A stretch of DNA of 64,000 bases from UBA1240 sp045599185 (GTDB taxonomy: Bacteria > Spirochaetota > Spirochaetia > Treponematales > Treponemataceae). The notes beneath the pieces were generated by a model. It had not been told where the DNA came from, did no database searches, and saw only the letters and a program-made list of their open reading frames with translations. Made by a program: the position numbers and the translations under genes. Below, piece by piece: positions 25,301 to 32,625 of the stretch. How positions within the stretch are numbered: position 1 is the stretch's first letter; each line of letters begins with the position of its first letter. The DNA lies in assembly GCA_045599185.1 (NCBI GenBank), contig JAZRVO010000030.1, positions 62,001-126,000 of the forward strand, given 5' to 3'.

Positions 25301-25583
25301 CAATGAAGAAGCTGGCGAAGGCGAAGAAAACTTTGCTGATGAAATTGTGGTAACAGAGGGCGCAGAAGAAGGCTTTGAAACCATAACAGTTAGCGACAGC
25401 GATGAAGTAACTGCCGCCGCAGAAGAAACTTCCGAAACGGTAAGTTTTGAACCCGTTATGGAAGAAGAAAATCCTGATGCAGGCGTGTTTGTTACCAGCA
25501 TGGATGAAGATTTTGAAATTTCTGATTCTGCTGACGACATTGCAGAAAAAGACAGGAATTTTGACAAGCTTTTAGGCCTGTAA
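22329..25583 (+). CDS. TPR-repeat protein with acidic and Pro/Gln-rich C-terminal half
   Basis: A 1084-residue cytoplasmic-looking protein without signal peptide. Residues 1-460 are about a dozen tetratricopeptide repeats of 34 residues (for example ALKYYGRVYELDDQNFNAMNNLG and AIAEFQAVLDETPQDVLAHNHLG). Residues 530-680 are strongly acidic (many D and E), 680-760 are Pro/Gln-rich (PPQPQPPQPQPQ), 770-820 a coiled-coil-like Lys/Glu/Ala stretch, then a folded segment around 830-960 and an acidic Ala/Glu tail. Such proteins are scaffolds; no enzyme motif is seen. Coupled by ATGA to the exported LamG/FN3 protein, so the two are likely made together, although they are predicted on opposite sides of the membrane. 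Confidence 0.85.
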   Translation: MSELTFDVQIERASAACIAHDYDLATKILENCLKSDPENIKVLSELGRVYVSAGNDNQALKYYGRVYELDDQNFNAMNNLGSIFRRLNKNEQSVEILNKAFDVAPKPVLVHYNLGQTYKAMNRYEDAIAEFQAVLDETPQDVLAHNHLGCIYAAMGDHESALNMFGRALLIDSNHPILHFNAAVSYEAIGRYNDAAEAYENALRKKPGWTEAMQSYSELLQHMGKNDQAETLLRQAISRTYKNPDLHSSLGDLLFEGEKIDDADGEYDVALSIKKDHIKAIGGKVNVLEKKGRSDEAYDLLMKMEQLVPEDANVSMRCAELLMNMKNYDEASKRLQRVLEKQPENPDAQCLMGEYLLAKGEETSAHQYFEKAIKAKPENISHRFSAAKRLYDLGNYEAAEVQMRHYIAARPGDVSAWLYLSTLYIELGESENAVKVLKKVQSLDPSNSELLNAANRLKNAFAGDSLVENFVQSLLGKTQGNSSDLENLSNAISAYEQSVENLPDETSDDFEKNLRLLGQTGEAYESLGETVESPVTEYMDEDLDLTDGYDEMMLSDPDDRPASIDDMAEDDFSEFSAIEGDFEDDPTFADDGFDNLRDSSADDDMPIDFDVTEEDFNKTDDDGFESLVLGEGDDVPIDIDPAESKERFDPERAVGGRGGNNDDFEEEEVYDLDRNQVVPPNQNQPQFPPQPQPPQPQPQMEQSVPPQMPPMPQPQIIYQQVPVPQYRPDPLANLPLPPMPKPAPDPALDNLRLDAELNQKLDEQMMKLAAEAQAKADFDHEAANAKRKEMQDTIRRALEKLREQSEESADPKQESIADMFSYMRGLCNYLPQPKKALFMSSEERVQLEYVINKLKNKPGLLNESTAVVKAVEETGEDSADFVKRLENKEPHNAALSATEISDAILHLQDIALANMQDKDLVTALQSKVRKVLTRCDEENVDWQGENAEQGATAENAAETATAVSAEPAETAEAGEAFETTIEETVETEIADNEEAGEGEENFADEIVVTEGAEEGFETITVSDSDEVTAAAEETSETVSFEPVMEEENPDAGVFVTSMDEDFEISDSADDIAEKDRNFDKLLGL

Positions 25584-25602
25584 AGTTTCGAATATTATTT
25601 AC

Positions 25603-25650
25603 CCGAATGTCGAGTTTATAAAACAGTCCTTAAAATTCGACATTAACGGT
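25603..25650. repeat. Short intergenic inverted repeat related to elements at 26.3 and 45.6 kb
   Basis: AATGTCGA and TCGACATT form a perfect inverted repeat around a 20-base spacer. The left half, GAATGTCGAGTTT, recurs next to the hairpin repeat at 45.6 kb and, altered, at 26.3 kb and 61.5 kb. Confidence 0.5.
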
Positions 25651-25662
25651 ATTTAACTGATG

Positions 25663-25722
25663 AAAAATCCCTGACGGCGTGCACTTTTACTTTAATGGTG
25701 CAAAACCTTCAGGGATTTTTTT
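25663..25722 (+). terminator. Terminator of the LamG/FN3-TPR operon
   Basis: Arms AAAATCCCTGA (25664-25674) and TCAGGGATTTT (25709-25719), with an inner TGCAC/GTGCA pair, followed by a T run. Confidence 0.85.
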
Positions 25723-25809
25723 ATTCGCCTAAAACCTGCAAATGCATAAAACGGCTTTTTGTGCCGGCAGGTTTAATGCGTGCCTTACAAACTGCCTGCG
25801 CCCATAAAT

Positions 25810-26223
25810 TCAGTCAAAACTAACCTTGCCGACAATTACCATCATCAAATCGTTCAAAAGGTCAATCGGTAAATCTTCGGCTTCATAATTTACCAAATCC
25901 TTAATTTCTTTCCAGTCTTTCGGGCTTAACGCTTCCAAATCCTGGCTTGTGGCATCGCCGCTTTCCAGCAGGGCAAGCATACCGGTAATTTTTTCAAGGT
26001 TTTTGTCGCTTGGTTCATTGACAGGGTCGCTGCTTTTGTAAATGTAGGAATCAAGCCAGTACTGACCGAACGACTGAGCCAGCCCCGGCGCACTGCGGTT
26101 AATTTTTTCAAAATGGTCGCGAATCTGTTCGCAAACCTTTATGCCGTCGTAGTTCTGATGTTCGGCACGGTAATGTTTTTTTATGCGCTGGGCATCAGCC
26201 AAAAATTTCTGAATGTTATCCAT
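25810..26223 (-). CDS. Hypothetical protein, 137 residues
   Basis: A small soluble, acidic, helix-rich protein (MDNIQKFLADAQRIKKHYRAEH...) with no signal peptide, Cys cluster or recognised motif. The codon use is like that of its neighbours and the promoter is clear, which supports it as a real gene: TATAAT at 26231-26236 lies seven bases before the ATG, with no Shine-Dalgarno, so it probably makes a leaderless message. It lies alone on the minus strand, convergent with the TPR operon and divergent from the GH5 lipoprotein gene. I do not recognise the family. Confidence 0.72.
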   Translation of the reverse strand: MDNIQKFLADAQRIKKHYRAEHQNYDGIKVCEQIRDHFEKINRSAPGLAQSFGQYWLDSYIYKSSDPVNEPSDKNLEKITGMLALLESGDATSQDLEALSPKDWKEIKDLVNYEAEDLPIDLLNDLMMVIVGKVSFD

Positions 26224-26236
26224 GCTTTCAATTATA
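26224..26236 (-). promoter_or_regulatory. Leaderless -10 box of the 137-residue hypothetical gene
   Basis: Consensus TATAAT (26231-26236, minus strand) followed by TGAAAGC and ATG. No good -35 is seen at 16-18 bases. Confidence 0.6.
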
Positions 26237-26289
26237 GGAAAAAACTTAATTTGTTTCTATTTGTTTTGCCCCAAAATTGAGTTTTAAGC

Positions 26290-26460
26290 CGAATGCCGGT
26301 TTTTTACAGAATGCTTTTTAGCCGGAATGCAGAGTTTGAAAAATTTATTAAAAAGCAAACTTCTTTTTTCAGGCAAATATTTTAAACTCGAAGTTTGTCT
26401 TTAAATCAGCCTTTCGGCAGTCTCTGCCACGGAAAAAGCCCTAGCGTATTTTTTTTTGCA
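26290..26460. repeat. Degenerate intergenic repeat (copy F)
   Basis: Between the divergent hypothetical and GH5 genes. GGAATGCAGAGTTTGAAAAA is followed by TCAGGCAAATATTTTAAACTC, then a GGCAG..CTGCCACGGAAAAA arm and GCGTATTTTTTTTT. The same order of fragments recurs around 45.64-45.81 kb, with the conserved inner core lost here. The rest of the 334-base gap is A/T-rich promoter sequence. Confidence 0.45.
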
Positions 26461-26545
26461 AATTGAATTTTAATTTTTCGAAAGTGAACCTTAAAAATAT
26501 TTTAGAAATATAAAAAAAGTGCTATCAAGATTTAAATTTTCGTTT

Positions 26546-26557
26546 CATAATTAAAGC
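26546..26557 (+). promoter_or_regulatory. Leaderless -10 box of the GH5 gene
   Basis: CATAAT (26546-26551), six bases (TAAAGC), ATG at 26558. No Shine-Dalgarno and no clear -35. Confidence 0.5.
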
Positions 26558-27604
26558 ATGAAAAATAACAGCTTTTATAAATTTTCAGGAATTATTTTTT
26601 CCTTCTTTCTGGTTTTCGGACTTGCCGGTTGCGGTAAAAAAGTTGCCGACGGTACAGATACTCACCTTGCCATTGAAGACGGCAAAACGGTTGTAGAACG
26701 CTATGGTCAGCTGCAAATCCTCAACGGCACTTTGTGCAGTCAGGCCGGTAACCCGGTTCAGCTGCGAGGAATGAGTTCCCACGGCCTGCAATGGTACGGC
26801 AAATACGCAAATCAGGACGTAATTGGCTGGCTTCGCGACGACTGGAACTGCCAGTTGTGGCGCCCGGCGATGTACTTAACCGAAGGCGGTTACATTGGCA
26901 ACAAGGCAATCAAGCTTAAAGTAATCGATTCAATTGAAGCATGCATAAACCTTGGCATGTACGTGCTGGTTGACTGGCACGTTCTGGGCAACGGCGACCC
27001 GATGGGTTACAAGGAACAGTCAATTGAATTTTTTACAGAAATTGCCCAAAAATACGGCAGTTATCCAAACATCATTTACGAAATTTGTAACGAACCTAAC
27101 GGCGATAACGTTACTTGGGAAGACAACATCCGCCCTTATGCAGAAGACGTGATAAAGGCCATCAGGCAGTACGACGAGAACAATATTATTGTTGTTGGTA
27201 CTCCGCACTGGTCTCAGTACCCGGACAAGGCCATAAAAAGCCCTCTGCAGGATAAAAATGTTATGTACACCGTTCATTTTTACGCTGGCAGCCACGGCAA
27301 AAAGAACATGGCAATTGCTAAAAAGGCGTTAAAAGCCGGTTTGCCTGTTTTTGTAACTGAATGGGGCTGCACAAAAGAATCTGGCGACGGCGGCGTTTTT
27401 GAAAAAGAAACTCTGGCATGGATGAAGTTTCTTGAAGAAAACAATATTTCATGGGCAAACTGGTCTGTTAACAACAAGGGCGAAGATTCGGGCGTGTTAA
27501 AGTACAATGCAGACCGTAATGCAAAAGGCCACTGGGCAGAAACCGATTTAAGCCCGGCAGGTGTTTTCATTCGTAAGCTGCTGCGTAACGAAGTGGAAAA
27601 ATAA
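26558..27604 (+). CDS. Lipoprotein endo-beta-1,4-glucanase, GH5
   Basis: A 348-residue secreted lipoprotein cellulase. The signal peptide ends in the lipobox LAGC (Cys about 26), so it is anchored to a membrane, probably facing outward. The mature part is a complete GH5 barrel of the bacterial subfamily-2 look: YGQLQILNGTLCSQAGNPVQLRGMSSHGLQWYG at the N-terminus, acid/base Glu in IIYEICNEPNG, and nucleophile Glu in PVFVTEWGC. It cuts internal beta-1,4 links in cellulose or related beta-glucans; the substrate is inferred from the family. No carbohydrate-binding module is present. It has its own promoter and ends in a long bidirectional terminator shared with the convergent tRNA-binding gene. 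Confidence 0.94.
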   Translation: MKNNSFYKFSGIIFSFFLVFGLAGCGKKVADGTDTHLAIEDGKTVVERYGQLQILNGTLCSQAGNPVQLRGMSSHGLQWYGKYANQDVIGWLRDDWNCQLWRPAMYLTEGGYIGNKAIKLKVIDSIEACINLGMYVLVDWHVLGNGDPMGYKEQSIEFFTEIAQKYGSYPNIIYEICNEPNGDNVTWEDNIRPYAEDVIKAIRQYDENNIIVVGTPHWSQYPDKAIKSPLQDKNVMYTVHFYAGSHGKKNMAIAKKALKAGLPVFVTEWGCTKESGDGGVFEKETLAWMKFLEENNISWANWSVNNKGEDSGVLKYNADRNAKGHWAETDLSPAGVFIRKLLRNEVEK

Positions 27605-27621
27605 ATTTTCAGCATTTGCAG

Positions 27622-27743
27622 AAAAAAAAGCTGTCCGTTTACGTTCGTTTAAGCTGCGTTTTTTCCGTTTCCATGAAACTGTTTCGTTTGGATTTTTTTT
27701 GAATTAAACGCGCTGGCGGACGATTATTCGGACAGCTTTTTTT
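27622..27743. terminator. Long bidirectional hairpin terminator
   Basis: A-rich GCTGTCCG (27622-27637) pairs with CGGACAGC plus T run (27729-27743) across about 90 bases, which include further pairs (CGTTTAA with TTAAACG, and TCCGTTTC with GAAAC). It serves the convergent GH5 and tRNA-binding-domain genes. Confidence 0.7.
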
Positions 27744-27792
27744 GCCCGTTGGGGCGTGATGGTTTGGTATTTAGCGGCTTAATTGAAAAAAT

Positions 27793-28326
27793 TTAGCCGA
27801 CCGTGCCGTTTACGTATTTGTGCGCCTGCAAAAATACGCCGTCTTTTCCTATTTTCTTACCGTCAATTTCTACAAAACCGTCCTTTGTAAACAAAGGCAT
27901 TTCAAAAAACTTGTCCGGCTTAACGTAGCACAATTCTTCTGCCGGTTCTTCAAATCCTTCCGGTTCCAGAATCGTGCCGGGTTCAAACTGCGGCGCAAAA
28001 AGAACTTCGCAGGTTTCGTGTGCTTCTTTTTCGTTGGCGTCGCTGGCGGCCAAAAGCATGCCGTTTGAACGCACGCCGCGGAAATTTGCCGGTTTAAGGT
28101 TGTAAACAAGAACAATATTCTGGTTTAAAAGTTCTTCGGCCTTGTAAAACGGCACAATTGAACTTACGATTTGCCGCGGTTCCGGGTCTCCGCATTCAAG
28201 ACTTAAAATGTACAAAAATTCGCCGCCCGGGTGCTGTTCAACTTTTACAATTTTTGCAACTTTCAAAATTACGCGTTTTGCAAAACGTTCAGCAAGCGGC
28301 ATATCATCAAAATTAACCTGTGTCAT
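27793..28326 (-). CDS. tRNA-binding-domain protein (MetRS beta-like)
   Basis: A 177-residue protein with an OB-fold tRNA-binding domain of the type found at the C-terminus of methionyl-tRNA synthetase, in CsaA and in EMAP II. Visible: KVAKIVKVEQHPGGEFLYILSLECG, the IVSSIVPFY strand, and the diagnostic NIVLVYNLKPANFRGVRSNGMLLAAS. It likely binds tRNA structurally, possibly as a separate MetRS subunit; there is no synthetase motif in it. The start has an AAAAGGA Shine-Dalgarno. A hairpin repeat (copy A) lies upstream, between it and the nucleotidase gene. Confidence 0.85.
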   Translation of the reverse strand: MTQVNFDDMPLAERFAKRVILKVAKIVKVEQHPGGEFLYILSLECGDPEPRQIVSSIVPFYKAEELLNQNIVLVYNLKPANFRGVRSNGMLLAASDANEKEAHETCEVLFAPQFEPGTILEPEGFEEPAEELCYVKPDKFFEMPLFTKDGFVEIDGKKIGKDGVFLQAHKYVNGTVG

Positions 28327-28385
28327 AGAACATTCCTTTTTAGTTAAAAAATCAAAATTTTATAAATTTAAAAACAGCCTTTTGA

Positions 28386-28450
28386 CAGGCGCGAATACGA
28401 AAAAAAGACTTGTGCTTCGCACGGCGTATTTTTTTTCGTATTTGTGCCTG
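28386..28450. repeat. Intergenic hairpin repeat, copy A
   Basis: Outer arms of 21 bases pair at 19 positions (from CAGGCGCGAATACG to CGTATTTGTGCCTG), with A and T tracts that pair. The core is GACTTGTGCTTCGCACGGCG, containing a GTGC-TTC-GCAC stem. It lies 108 bases past the 5'-nucleotidase stop and upstream of the tRNA-binding gene. The core is shared with copies B (inverted) and C. Confidence 0.7.
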
Positions 28451-28557
28451 CCTGCGGCTGTTCTTTTTTCTATATAAGGCTTTCAGCAATTTACAGAAAA
28501 AAGGCTCTAAGCGTTAAAAAATATTTCAACAGCCTGATGTTTTTTCTGCTGAAAAAC

Positions 28558-30162
28558 TTACGGCAGTTTTGCACCGCCAACAACCTTAATGCGGCCGTCG
28601 GTGGCAGGCGTTACCGGCTGCGGCAATGTCTTTACGTAGTCAATAAACAAATCGTTGGTAAGCATGGAAGTATTGTAAACAGCCGTGCGCTTTGTCATTG
28701 CAACATAACCGTCGCCGCCGTTTGCCATGTAGTCGTTTGTTCCCACGCGGTAAGTTTTGTTTGGGTCAATCGGCTTGCCGCCAATGGTAACATTGCTTAT
28801 TTTTCCGTGGGTGCCGTTTTCGTCGTAGGTAAGCGTATAGTTTACTTCCTTGCTAACCTGCGGGAACCCGCCTGCGCCCTGATTGAGGGTTGGAATGAAA
28901 TCAAAAAGTTCCTGAACAACCGTGCCCGGCAAGTCTACAACGTAAACGTAGTTTTCAAATGGAAGCATGGTTACGATGTTTTCTTTTGTAACGTTGCCTT
29001 TTGGCAGGGAAGTGCGGATGTTGCCGCCGTTGTGAATTGCAAAATCTACGGTTACGCCGGTGGTTTTAAGATAGCCAACGGTTGCATCGCACAAAAGGTC
29101 GCCGCTTGCCATTTCCTTGTAGCGCGGCCATTTTTTGCCAAAATCAAACTCATCGGTAGTTGTCATTACAACTTCCTTAAGCGAACTGTTGGCCTTTTCT
29201 ACGTAAGGAGCCAGAAGGGCGGCAACTTTTTCATCCGGCGGAAAGTCTTTGTCGTTAATTTCAACCGGCTGCCATTCAAAGCCTGTAATTTTTTTGCTGT
29301 TAATTGTGAAAACGCCCTTACCCATAAACTTGCCCTGTTCGTTTGCACTTACAATAGGCGTGCCGTTTACGTATTTTACGCTTTCAAAAAAAGAATGAGA
29401 GTGACCGTCAATAATCAGGTCAATGCCGCTTACGTTTTCTGCAACTTTAATCGAAGTTTCCTGATTTTCGGTTTCGAGAACGTCGCCAAGGTGGCCAAGC
29501 AGAATTACGATGTCTACTTTCTTCTTGTTTTTAAGTTCGTCTACAATTTTCCGGGCAGTTTCAATTTCGTCACAAAATGTAAGGCTTTTGTCCGGGTTGG
29601 CAATTACAAGGGTGCGCAAAGTTGTCAAACCAAAAATGCCAACCTTGTAACCGTTGAAAGTTTTAACGATGTAAGGTTCGCCAAGTGTTTTGCTGCCGTT
29701 TTTAATGTTTGCACTAAGCCATTTAAAATCCGCCATTTTCATCTGTTTTTGCAGCTTGGCAAGACTTTTGTCAAATTCGTGGTTGCCAAATGCAACGGCA
29801 TCAAATCCCATTGCATTGTATGCAAGAATGTCCGGTTCGGCATCGAACATGTTTGAAACTGCCGTACCAGTGTTAATGTCGCCTGCGTCTAAAACCAGAA
29901 TGTCTGCACCGGCTTCGGCTGCTTTTGCGCGTTCCTGCTTTATAAAAGTAGCACGTTCTGCAAGTCCGCCGCGACCAATATTGTCTTTGTCCGGGCGCGT
30001 TAAAACAGAACCGTGGTGGTCGTTTGTGTGCAGAACAATCAGCTGCTGGTCAGCCGGTTCGGCAGAACTGTAATAGTGGGTTGTTATTGCACAGCCGCTA
30101 AACAAAAAAGCAAATATCAGCGCCAAAACTGATATTTTTTTAATAATTGATGAGTTCTTCAT
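28558..30162 (-). CDS. Lipoprotein 5'-nucleotidase / metallophosphatase (UshA family)
   Basis: A 534-residue exported lipoprotein (lipobox LFSGC, Cys about 24). The N-terminal metallophosphatase domain has the two-metal ligands: LHTNDHHGSV, VLDAGDINTGT, AFGNHEFDKS, LLGHLGD and IIDGHSHSFF. The C-terminal 5'-nucleotidase domain has FAIHNGGNIRTSLPKG and the substrate-site TNDYMANGGDGYV. It likely removes phosphate from external nucleotides so that nucleosides can be taken up. Length is normal. Shine-Dalgarno GAGGAAA. A second family member lies at 49.4 kb. Hairpin repeats flank this gene on both sides (copies A and B). Confidence 0.94.
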   Translation of the reverse strand: MKNSSIIKKISVLALIFAFLFSGCAITTHYYSSAEPADQQLIVLHTNDHHGSVLTRPDKDNIGRGGLAERATFIKQERAKAAEAGADILVLDAGDINTGTAVSNMFDAEPDILAYNAMGFDAVAFGNHEFDKSLAKLQKQMKMADFKWLSANIKNGSKTLGEPYIVKTFNGYKVGIFGLTTLRTLVIANPDKSLTFCDEIETARKIVDELKNKKKVDIVILLGHLGDVLETENQETSIKVAENVSGIDLIIDGHSHSFFESVKYVNGTPIVSANEQGKFMGKGVFTINSKKITGFEWQPVEINDKDFPPDEKVAALLAPYVEKANSSLKEVVMTTTDEFDFGKKWPRYKEMASGDLLCDATVGYLKTTGVTVDFAIHNGGNIRTSLPKGNVTKENIVTMLPFENYVYVVDLPGTVVQELFDFIPTLNQGAGGFPQVSKEVNYTLTYDENGTHGKISNVTIGGKPIDPNKTYRVGTNDYMANGGDGYVAMTKRTAVYNTSMLTNDLFIDYVKTLPQPVTPATDGRIKVVGGAKLP

Positions 30163-30364
30163 GAATTTTCCTCAATCGGTTTAAGATTCTGCAAATTGCA
30201 AACAGCAATTAATGCCTAGAGTTTAGCAAATAGCATAAAAAACTTCCACGTTTCGTTTGTTTTGTAAAAAGCGTAAAACCGTGTTTTAAAAAGGCTGCAT
30301 GTTCGGCAAAATGCGGAATGCTGTTTTTTCTTCAGCCAGAAAACTAATGAAAGAATTATAAAAA

Positions 30365-30454
30365 AGCAGCCGCTGGTAAGCACAGACACGAAAAAAAATA
30401 CTCCGTGCGCAGCACAGGTCTTTTTTCATATTTGTGCATACCGAAAAGGCTGCA
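30365..30454. repeat. Intergenic hairpin repeat, copy B (inverted)
   Basis: Read on the minus strand the core GACCTGTGCTGCGCACGGAG aligns with copies A and C. Outer arms add AGCAGCC/GGCTGC pairs found in no other copy. It lies about 50 bases past the LysR-type gene stop. The rest of the 342-base gap (30163-30504) is A/T-rich promoter sequence for the nucleotidase, with TAAACT near 30220. Confidence 0.7.
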
Positions 30455-30504
30455 TTCATTATAATTGTTTAAATTCTTTATTTTTCAAACATCCTGAAAA
30501 AAAA

Positions 30505-31422
30505 TCAGATGATGTTAAGGTATTTTTTCAGCTGCTTAATGTATTCTTCGGCGCAGGAACTGAGCGCAAATCCCTTTTTGGTTATGTAAACAATTTCCAT
30601 TCCCGCGTTGGGGTATTTGTCGTCGGCAAAAGGAACGGCAATGCAGTCGTCGCCGTTAAGCTCCTCGCAAATTATGCCGGAACACATGGTATAGCCGTTC
30701 AGTCCAATCATCAGGTTAAGCATGGTGCTGCGGTCGTTTACCTTGATGGTCTGGTAATATTTTTCTTCGCTCATCAGTTCTTCTGCAAAATAAAAGGAAT
30801 CGCTGTCGCTCTGTTCAAAGGAAAGGTTGGGATAATCCTGAAGCTGTTCAAAATTGATTGATTTTTCCGCTGCCAGCGGATGATTTTTCCAAAGGTAAAT
30901 GAACGGCTTGCATTCAATAAGCGGCGTATAGCTAAGGTCGCTGGCGTTTAAAAGGCGGCATATTGTAGAACGGTTAAAGTCGCTTAAATAGATTATGCCA
31001 ATCTGGCTTTTAAAATTTGCCACGTCTTCAATAACTTCGCGGGTTTTGGTTTCCCTAAGGGCAAACTCGTACTCACTGCGGTCAAATTTTTTTACCATTT
31101 CTACAAAGCTTTTTACCGCAAAAGAATAATGCTGGCACGAAACGCCGAATTTTTTCTTTATGCTGTCGCCGTTCCCGTATTTTTCAATTAAGTTTTCGTA
31201 CTGGCTGTAAACCTGATAGGCGTGCTTTATAAATTCTGCGCCGTCGTTGCTAAGCTTTACGCCCTTGGAAGAACGCACGAAAATTGCAAAGCCCAGTTCG
31301 TTTTCCAGATCCTTAATTGTTGCACTAAGGGAAGGCTGGGAAATGTACAGTTTTTCCGAAGCCTTGTTAACCGAACCGGCCTTGCTTATTTCTATTGCGT
31401 ATCTAATCTGCTGAATCGTCAT
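30505..31422 (-). CDS. LysR-type transcription regulator
   Basis: A 305-residue LysR-family protein. The N-terminal winged helix-turn-helix is complete (MTIQQIRYAIEISKAGSVNKASEKLYISQPSLSATIKDLENELG), and residues 90-300 form the periplasmic-binding-like effector domain (QIGIIYLSDFN, PLIECKPFIYLWKNHPLA, MEIVYITKKGFAL). The effector is unknown. LysR regulators usually control a divergent gene, but here the gene lies 13 bases after the M24 peptidase gene on the same strand, so it is probably cotranscribed with it. A hairpin repeat (copy B) follows. Confidence 0.93.
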   Translation of the reverse strand: MTIQQIRYAIEISKAGSVNKASEKLYISQPSLSATIKDLENELGFAIFVRSSKGVKLSNDGAEFIKHAYQVYSQYENLIEKYGNGDSIKKKFGVSCQHYSFAVKSFVEMVKKFDRSEYEFALRETKTREVIEDVANFKSQIGIIYLSDFNRSTICRLLNASDLSYTPLIECKPFIYLWKNHPLAAEKSINFEQLQDYPNLSFEQSDSDSFYFAEELMSEEKYYQTIKVNDRSTMLNLMIGLNGYTMCSGIICEELNGDDCIAVPFADDKYPNAGMEIVYITKKGFALSSCAEEYIKQLKKYLNII

Positions 31423-31435
31423 TTGCTGAATCTTT

Positions 31436-32566
31436 TTACAGGCGGATGATTTTTGAGCGCGTTAAAACCTGGTTGCCGTCTTCCGTAATCAGCACGTCGT
31501 TTTCAAGGCGAACGCCGCCTGCAACCGGGTCGTAAAGGCCGGGTTCAAGGGTAATAATCATGCCTTTTTCAAAAACTTCGTCATCGGCGGCAGTTTCTTT
31601 TATAAAAGGCCATTCGTGTATTTCAAGTCCAATTCCGTGACCCAGCCCGTGCGGCATGTGCATTTTTTCCCTGGCAAAAATCGCCTGGGCTTTTTCTGCG
31701 GCGGATTTTATGCTAAGCCCCGGTTTGTACAGGTTAAGGCAGGTGTCGTAGGCTTTCTGCACCAAATCAAGCATTGTCTGCTGCCGTTCGGTAAGTTCTC
31801 CACGGGCAACGGTAATGGTAACGTCGCTTGTGTAGCCGCCGTAAATAAGGCCAAAGTCCAAAATGGAAAGTCCGTTGCTGCCAAATTCGCCGTCCGTATA
31901 GCCGGGAAAACAGTGTATGCCGAAACTGCGTGCCGGACCTGCTGCAAGGGTGTCAAATCCTGTATTTTCGCAGCCGTTGCTGTGGGCGGCGCGTTCAATT
32001 AAAAGTGCTACGTCAGTTTCAGTTTTTATTGAACCGTCTTTAAGTCCCTGTTCAATCTGGTCAATTAAGGCGCCGGTAAATTCTGCGGCTTTTTGCGTCA
32101 GTTCAATTTCTGCCTGATCTTTGCAGGCGCGCAGTCTGGTAATGTAATTAAACGCGCCGTTGTCGCGGCAAAGAACGTCATACTTGTTCAGTTTATCTAC
32201 AAACTGCAAAAACCGCGGGTAAGCTGTCTGGGGCGAAATTTCAATGCGCGCGCCTGAAGGCAAATAAAGCATTTCTGCAATGGCGGCAGCGGCGGCGGTT
32301 GCAGAACGGTTGAACTGGTTAAAACCGGCAACAATGTCTGCATGGGCAATTTTTGCGGCAAGGTTTTCATCCCACGGAGAAAGGGCTGAAACTCCGTTGA
32401 TGGAAATGCCTAAAATTCCGTCACTTGGCAGACCGCAGAAATAGCGGAGGGCAGGGTTGCGGTTTGCTTCGCTGTCTTCTATTAAAACCATGCCTATGCT
32501 GTTCTGTGCCATCCACGTGCAAAGGTTTGCCCGGCGGCGTTTATAAATTTCTTCTAAGTTTTCCAT
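31436..32566 (-). CDS. pepP: M24 metallopeptidase (Xaa-Pro aminopeptidase family)
   Basis: A 376-residue pita-bread-fold enzyme, probably removing an N-terminal residue before proline. The five dinuclear metal ligands are visible: Asp in LSILDFGLIY, Asp in GYTSDVTITV, His in GLGHGIGLEIHE, Glu in IITLEPGLYD and Glu in VRLENDVLIT. The N-terminal creatinase-like domain covers about 1-145. No signal peptide. Shine-Dalgarno AGAGGAAA. It lies between murJ (59 bases upstream) and the LysR gene (13 bases downstream), all on the minus strand. Whether it is a strict prolidase or an aminopeptidase cannot be decided here. Confidence 0.9.
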   Translation of the reverse strand: MENLEEIYKRRRANLCTWMAQNSIGMVLIEDSEANRNPALRYFCGLPSDGILGISINGVSALSPWDENLAAKIAHADIVAGFNQFNRSATAAAAAIAEMLYLPSGARIEISPQTAYPRFLQFVDKLNKYDVLCRDNGAFNYITRLRACKDQAEIELTQKAAEFTGALIDQIEQGLKDGSIKTETDVALLIERAAHSNGCENTGFDTLAAGPARSFGIHCFPGYTDGEFGSNGLSILDFGLIYGGYTSDVTITVARGELTERQQTMLDLVQKAYDTCLNLYKPGLSIKSAAEKAQAIFAREKMHMPHGLGHGIGLEIHEWPFIKETAADDEVFEKGMIITLEPGLYDPVAGGVRLENDVLITEDGNQVLTRSKIIRL

Positions 32567-32625
32567 GTATTTTCCTCTGTCGCTTTATTTTTCTTCAGCT
32601 GAATTTTCTGAAGCTGCGGTTTTTA

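Noticed and set aside
28444..29856. 470-codon plus-strand open frame
   Set aside because: It is the antisense shadow of the lipoprotein 5'-nucleotidase gene, whose motifs and codon use are clear. The shadow product is rich in C, F, N and V, as all such shadows here are.
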